Shown piece after piece: positions 21,329-25,416 of a stretch of 25,416 bases of DNA (its first letter is position 1; every line of letters begins with the position of its first letter). The notes under the pieces were generated by a model, which did not search any database, had not been told where the DNA came from, and saw nothing but the letters and a program-made list of their open reading frames with translations. The stretch spans positions 3,887 to 29,302 of the forward strand of contig FWWN02000147.1 in NCBI GenBank assembly GCA_900175165.2, in the 5' to 3' direction. Made by a program: the position numbers and the translations under genes. This stretch comes from Rhizomucor pusillus (taxonomy: Eukaryota > Mucoromycota > Mucoromycetes > Mucorales > Lichtheimiaceae).

Positions 21329-22282
21329 TTAATAACCCAAAGCAGCAAGAGAAGCGTTGATGTCCTTGACAGCATCGGCCTTGGACTCGACAGCCTTCTG
21401 TTGAACCTTGGCAAGCTCGACCTTGCGCTTGTAGTAAGCGGCAGACTTGGCCTTGCGCTTCTCCTCCAACTTGGCAACGACATTCTGGTACTTCCAGCCG
21501 AATTCGTGGGAGATGCGGCCGAGGTTAGTGTACTTGCGACCAGGCTTCAAGCGGTTGACACGAAGGGCAGCGGGGACGACCATGCGCTTGACCTTGTCGT
21601 AAGGGGTGGGGACACCTTCGAACAACTTGATGCGGGTCAAGGCAGCAGCACCACGCGCAGTCTTGTGAGGGATCATACCACGGATAGCCTTGTACAAGAT
21701 CTGAGAGGGGGCACGGTAGTGGAAGGGGCCGCCCTTTTGAGGGTTGACACGGTTCTTCTTGTGGAGGTAGGAGGCGTACTTGACTGTAACAAGAAGGACA
21801 GTTATTAATATCTAACCCCCCATCTGATCTGTTCCCTTTTTGATCCGATACTTACGCTTGTTACGGAAGAACTCGCCAGAGACGTTGACATCTTCGCAGC
21901 GAACAACAACAACCTTTTGGCCGCTCAAGGCTTGCTTGGCGACAATGGCAGCGAGACGACCGAGAAGGTGACCCTTTCCGTCAACAACAATGACCTGCAG
22001 CAACAAACTCATCAGTTATTCTCTGTTTCTTTCCTTTTCCCTGTTTGCACCCCCAACACAGCTGCGTTGCCCTGATCTGATTCTCGCCTCGCGTCTCTTC
22101 TTTCCATCATGCAGACCGAAAATGAAAAACTTTTCGTTTCAATGCTGAATCAGGCATCCCTCCCATTTCGAAATTACTGCCGTGTGCCGAATCAAAAGTG
22201 GTCCACGATACGTAGCCGCTCACTGTACACCACTGAACGCCGCGAATTGTAGCTGAAACGGTACCTTTTCAAAAGTGCTCAT
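21329..22282 (-). CDS. RPL16: 60S ribosomal protein uL13 (RPL13A/RPL16)
   Basis: Exons 22282-22265, 21994-21856 and 21783-21329 give 203 residues. The first exon encodes only MSTFEK. The family core follows: [33 protein letters not shown] across intron 2, [26 protein letters not shown], and the C-terminal LAALGY ending as in yeast Rpl16. It is a component of the large subunit, and animal L13a is also known in translational control. Introns are 270 and 72 nt; a long first intron after a few codons is typical of ribosomal-protein genes. The open frame seen from 22012 is intron read-through: the acceptor TGCTGCAG at 22002-21995 places the true junction. A TATA-like TTTATATCC lies about 55 nt upstream of the ATG. 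Codon use is strongly biased (CGT, AAG, GTC), as expected for high expression. Confidence 0.95.
21995..22264 (-). other. Long first intron of uL13
   Basis: This 270-nt intron begins GTACCG after six codons and ends TGCTGCAG. Most other introns in the window are 50-76 nt. Ribosomal-protein introns often house snoRNAs. I looked for C and D boxes and found no convincing pair, only weak matches. Confidence 0.75.
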
Positions 22283-23633
22283 GGCCGAAGTACTTGTCCA
22301 AAAGAGAAGGAAGGATTTCCACGTTCTGTCCTGCTGGATATAAAAAATCAACGAGAAAATTTTTACTTTGGGTGGCAACTGCGGGCCTTGACAAGTCTCC
22401 AGCAGCATCAATTAATGTTTAGCCAGCAGCGATAAAGCAAAAGGCATAATATCTTTGTATATCTTACATTTACAGTTGAATGTATGTCTTCTCAATATAT
22501 GTAATGTATCAAGATAGAACATGAATAATCTTCCATTGTTACAATAGTTGTAACATGCTGTGAATGTATGCCAGATGGGATAATATCAATATACGCTCTG
22601 GAAAGAACAGCTTCTTGGATAACGACGATTCTCTGCTGAATGATATGAGCAGCTCAAAGAGAAATTTTTTTATTCGATATTGTCTACGTACCGTCAAAGA
22701 AAATAAATTCAAGACCTCACAATCGATATTAGCCCTGGAGCCGGAGGAATCTTCATGTTCTGCATAAGAATGATCTATGCTTGTTGGGTTGTAGGCAACG
22801 CAAAAAGTTCTCGAAACTGAAAACGCAAGCACCTACGATATGACTCATTGGCAGTTTTCATCAATCCAAGCGAGCTATACTTGATTGCTTTGAGTTATAG
22901 AATAGCAAAGACAAATACTTGAACGATAATAATATCTCCACAACGAAAAAAAGTGATGTGTCAATCAGTAATACTTATTGGATATAATTACTGATCGAGC
23001 GCCTCAGTGCTACCTCATCAGAGTTACCTCCTACTACGAATATACAAAGTTCTATGTAAGCTCTACAAGCTCTGCTGATATCATGGTCTAGGAGGTTCTA
23101 CACTTGTAATCATCTTGAAAGCTAGTACCCAAAGCTTCCATCCGGTGTAATGATTACTATTTGAAATAGTAAGCCAGTAAAATGTACAAATGCTTTCGAA
23201 GAATATATATTGATAATTGATAGTAAATACGGATATATTTGTATAAAGGCAATTATTTGATGATGCTAGGGTTTTTTCGATAGAGATAAGCAGCTCTTAA
23301 TTCGACTTCTACAGTCTCAGGTTGCACACAGACGTCTTTAAATTGTCCCATACTTTACCGCTATCCTTCTAACTTTTTCTCTTCAGCCTACAGTAGAAAG
23401 CCCTTATATTAAACAGTTCGCATATAATAATAATGTCCTAGGCATACTTCTCAAAGAGCGCCACCGCCACTGTTTTCCGATGAGTGTGCAAGGGCAAGAA
23501 AGAAATCCATATTTCCAAAAAGGGCAAGAGGTGGCTGAGTTTACTTTGAGTTGCAAGGAAAGACCTCGTCAAGGCAGCCGAAGTAGTATTCTCTCTCTTT
23601 CAATAACCTCATAGTGGGCTCTTTACTGTAGCA
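22283..23633. other. Divergent spacer between uL13 and uL5
   Basis: It is AT-rich and shows no coding exon. A 9-bp inverted repeat ATCAGTAAT/ATTACTGAT (22964-22972 and 22987-22995) and an AGGGTTTT motif near 23266-23273 are visible. AGGGTTT-type (telomere-like) boxes are known in ribosomal-protein promoters of several fungi and plants, so this may be an activating site for uL5. That assignment is inference. Confidence 0.45.
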
Positions 23634-24478
23634 ATGGTACTTGTCAACAGCAAACATTCCATATTCCACAGTGTGATGGATAGATAGATAGATGGATGGA
23701 TGGATGGATGGATGATAACGACAGATTGAACTAATCCATGGCAACTAATTTCTCACCAGAGCGCCGAACAGCAGACCAAGACCAACCCCATGAAGGCTCT
23801 CCACATTGAGAAGCTTGTCCTCAACATTAGCGTTGGTGAATCTGGTGATCGTCTCACCCGTGCCGCCAAGGTGCTCGAACAGTTGACCGGTCAAACCCCC
23901 GTCTACTCCAAGGCCCGTTACACCGTCCGTACCTTCGGTATTCGCCGTAACGAAAAGATCGCTGTTCACGTTACCGTCCGCGGCCCCAAGGCTGAAGAAA
24001 TCCTCGAACGCGGCTTGAAGGTTAAGGAATACGAATTGCGCAACCGCAACTTCTCTGAAACCGGCAACTTTGGCTTCGGTGTCGACGAACACATCGATTT
24101 GGGTATCAAGTACGATCCCTCCGTAAGTACCTCTCATTTTCGACAAGCTTTTTGCCTTTACATATACTCATTAAACATAAAGATCGGTATCTACGGTTTG
24201 GACTTCTACGTCGTCATGGGCCGCAAGGGTAACCGTGTCGCTCGCCGTAAGCACTGCAAGAGCCGTGTCGGTGCCACCCACCGTATCAAGAAGGTAAGGA
24301 TATCCAGCTAAACTGTGTGTTGCCATGCAACTGGCCCTTAACTTACATCCAAAACTTATTTAGAACGAGACTATTGAGTGGTTCAAGAGCCGCGTAAGTA
24401 TACATGGTTATTCTTCCAAGATATACAACGATTCTAATCCATTTGTTATAGTTCGATGGTATCGTCCTCAACAAATAA
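23634..24478 (+). CDS. RPL11: 60S ribosomal protein uL5 (RPL11)
   Basis: Exons 23634-23636 (ATG only, tentative), 23760-24122, 24183-24293, 24364-24393 and 24452-24478 give 177 residues, against 174 in yeast and 178 in human. Family stretches are unmistakable: [53 protein letters not shown] spliced to [10 protein letters not shown], and a C-terminal [14 protein letters not shown] over the last two introns. uL5 binds 5S rRNA with uL18 in the central protuberance of the large subunit. Codons for [10 protein letters not shown] stand between the acceptor CACCAG (AG at 23758-23759) and the in-frame ATG at 23790. They match the conserved N terminus, so an upstream exon must supply the start. The ATG at 23634 followed by GTACTT is the best candidate; its donor is not ideal. 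Starting at 23790 would lose the conserved N terminus. Confidence 0.92.
23675..23714 (+). repeat. (GATG/GATA)10 tetranucleotide repeat
   Basis: Ten perfect tetranucleotide units are seen: GATG, three GATA, then six GATG. They lie inside the proposed first intron of uL5, about 45 nt before its 3' splice site. Confidence 0.9.
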
Positions 24479-24509
24479 GCTGGGTCATCAGATCATTTGC
24501 TGTGGATGA

Positions 24510-24515
24510 AATAAA
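24510..24515 (+). terminator. Poly(A) signal of uL5
   Basis: AATAAA is found 31 nt past the uL5 stop codon, the usual distance for a eukaryotic polyadenylation signal. Confidence 0.6.
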
Positions 24516-24961
24516 AGTTGCTCAGTTTGCGCAATCGAATATTATTTTGTTGAAGGAGTTTATTACATGTTATTCAATTTGTATCGCAAAGAGCCGTTTG
24601 AGGAGACCGTATGAAAGAAGAGGATATATGTGGCAGGAACTAGGACAGATTACATTAATGCTGACAGTATCCACTGCCGTTTTAAGGATTTGTCGAAAAA
24701 CAATCAAATGCATTGCATGCAGCTGTGCTTTCTGTCAAAAATCCAGACCTGCTGTCAGTCGAAAAGATGACACCTGAAATGGATCTTTCTGGACAAGTTT
24801 ATTCCCTCTCCAACGATATTACGAGTAAATGACAATTTGCATTGATGCAAAATAATCCGACCCTTGTTTATACACTGCGTACATCCAGAACACTCAAAAA
24901 TACGCAAAATGGAAAATGGCTATCACTAACGTGGCTGTAGTCAGCTGTACCAAGATTTCGA

Positions 24962-25285
24962 TCAAAGGAAACATGCAGCTATATCGAGGATTGATTGCCA
25001 AGACATCACCAGAAAAGAGGTATATAGAAATCCATTGAACAGGATGTCAGCTTGTCTTTGAGGTGTACAGTATTTCCAAAAATAAAAGACGCTGCTGTTA
25101 AGAATGAATGTCGCGCTTTCCAAGTTTGGATGTCGCTTTTGCAATAAACAAACGTCTGTCTTCAGATTCATTTCCAGGATCACCGAGCATGTAGAGAGGA
25201 TATTAATCGTTTTGGCGCCAACCATGAGCTTGTGTTTCATTCCGTAGCCGGCCGCGTCAGATATCTCGCCACAAAACGAACGCAT
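24962..25285 (-). CDS. Unrecognised open frame, possibly a partial or decayed gene
   Basis: A 107-codon frame opens with a true ATG at 25285. The first part is rich in GC-ending codons like the real genes here; the latter part is Phe/Leu/Ile/Cys-rich and AT-rich like intergenic DNA. I see no domain, and no donor site is convincing. Function is unknown. It may be no gene at all. Confidence 0.2.
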   Translation of the reverse strand: MRSFCGEISDAAGYGMKHKLMVGAKTINILSTCSVILEMNLKTDVCLLQKRHPNLESATFILNSSVFYFWKYCTPQRQADILFNGFLYTSFLVMSWQSILDIAACFL

Positions 25286-25416
25286 TTATGTCTGGAGAGG
25301 GAAAGGAGTCTCCCGACGACTCTGTATGTCGGTTTAGCTGTATGCTTGTGCTATATACTCCGTTTATGATGATGAACGGATGATCGCTCTAACTAACAGA
25401 AGATATTAGATCATTT

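Larger units (their letters stand above)
24479..25416. other. Right-edge region; one unrecognised open frame
   Basis: The uL5 3' UTR comes first. The rest holds one minus-strand frame with an ATG at 25285 (24962-25285, 107 codons) that I do not recognise. Its first ~42 codons (starting MRSFCGEISDAAGYGMKHK) have coding-like composition, the remainder less so. It could be exon 1 of a gene with a missed splice, a decayed copy, or chance. Nothing else is supportable. Confidence 0.4.

Noticed and set aside
21995..22264. C/D-box snoRNA in the uL13 first intron
   Set aside because: The best C-box-like match (CTGATGA) lies next to the 3' splice site and fits a branch point. No matching D box is in place.
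23675..23714. CRISPR-like repeat array
   Set aside because: It is a simple tetranucleotide microsatellite with no spacers, in a eukaryotic intron.
23790..24122. uL5 translation starting at the ATG at 23790
   Set aside because: The ten codons just upstream encode the conserved uL5 N terminus and follow a good splice acceptor.

Overview
The window is a 25.4-kb piece of a eukaryotic chromosome. It looks like an early-diverging (Mucoromycota-type) fungus: most introns are about 50-76 nt with GT...AG ends, the gene set is fungal, leaders are pyrimidine-rich and microsatellites are common. I cannot name the species. There is no operon, CRISPR array, phage, intact transposon, tRNA or rRNA that I can support.

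Eight complete protein genes can be rebuilt exon by exon, with reading phase checked at every junction. Five lie head-to-tail on the minus strand (12008 down to 2068). From upstream to downstream they are a cAMP-dependent protein kinase catalytic subunit, a secreted or vacuolar subtilisin-like protease, a TOE1-like 3' exonuclease, a GRAM/VASt membrane sterol-transfer-type protein (LAM/Aster family) and Elongator subunit ELP6. Directly behind ELP6, on the same strand, is a 5'-truncated, diverged GAPDH C-terminal relic. Spacing in this block is tight: 90 bp between the GRAM/VASt gene and ELP6, and 189 bp between TOE1 and the protease.

About 5.1 kb with no gene I can support separates the PKA gene from a divergent plus-strand kinase of the Ran1/Pat1/Vhs1 type (17113-18299). 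After a 1.7-kb spacer rich in CA repeats comes a histidine-phosphatase (PGAM-like) gene. It converges on the minus-strand gene for ribosomal protein uL13. A plus-strand gene for ribosomal protein uL5 follows and, with uL13, forms a divergent pair of large-subunit protein genes. Its first exon appears to be only the ATG.

Functionally these are ordinary housekeeping and signalling genes: tRNA wobble modification (ELP6), snRNA/poly(A) trimming (TOE1), intracellular sterol transfer, proteolysis, nutrient signalling kinases and ribosome biogenesis. I found no convincing undescribed multi-gene system. The points most worth a second look are the GAPDH relic abutting ELP6, the pairing of PKA with a Ran1-like kinase across a very large intergenic region, PKA consensus sites in two neighbouring proteins, and several repeats or hairpins in non-coding DNA.
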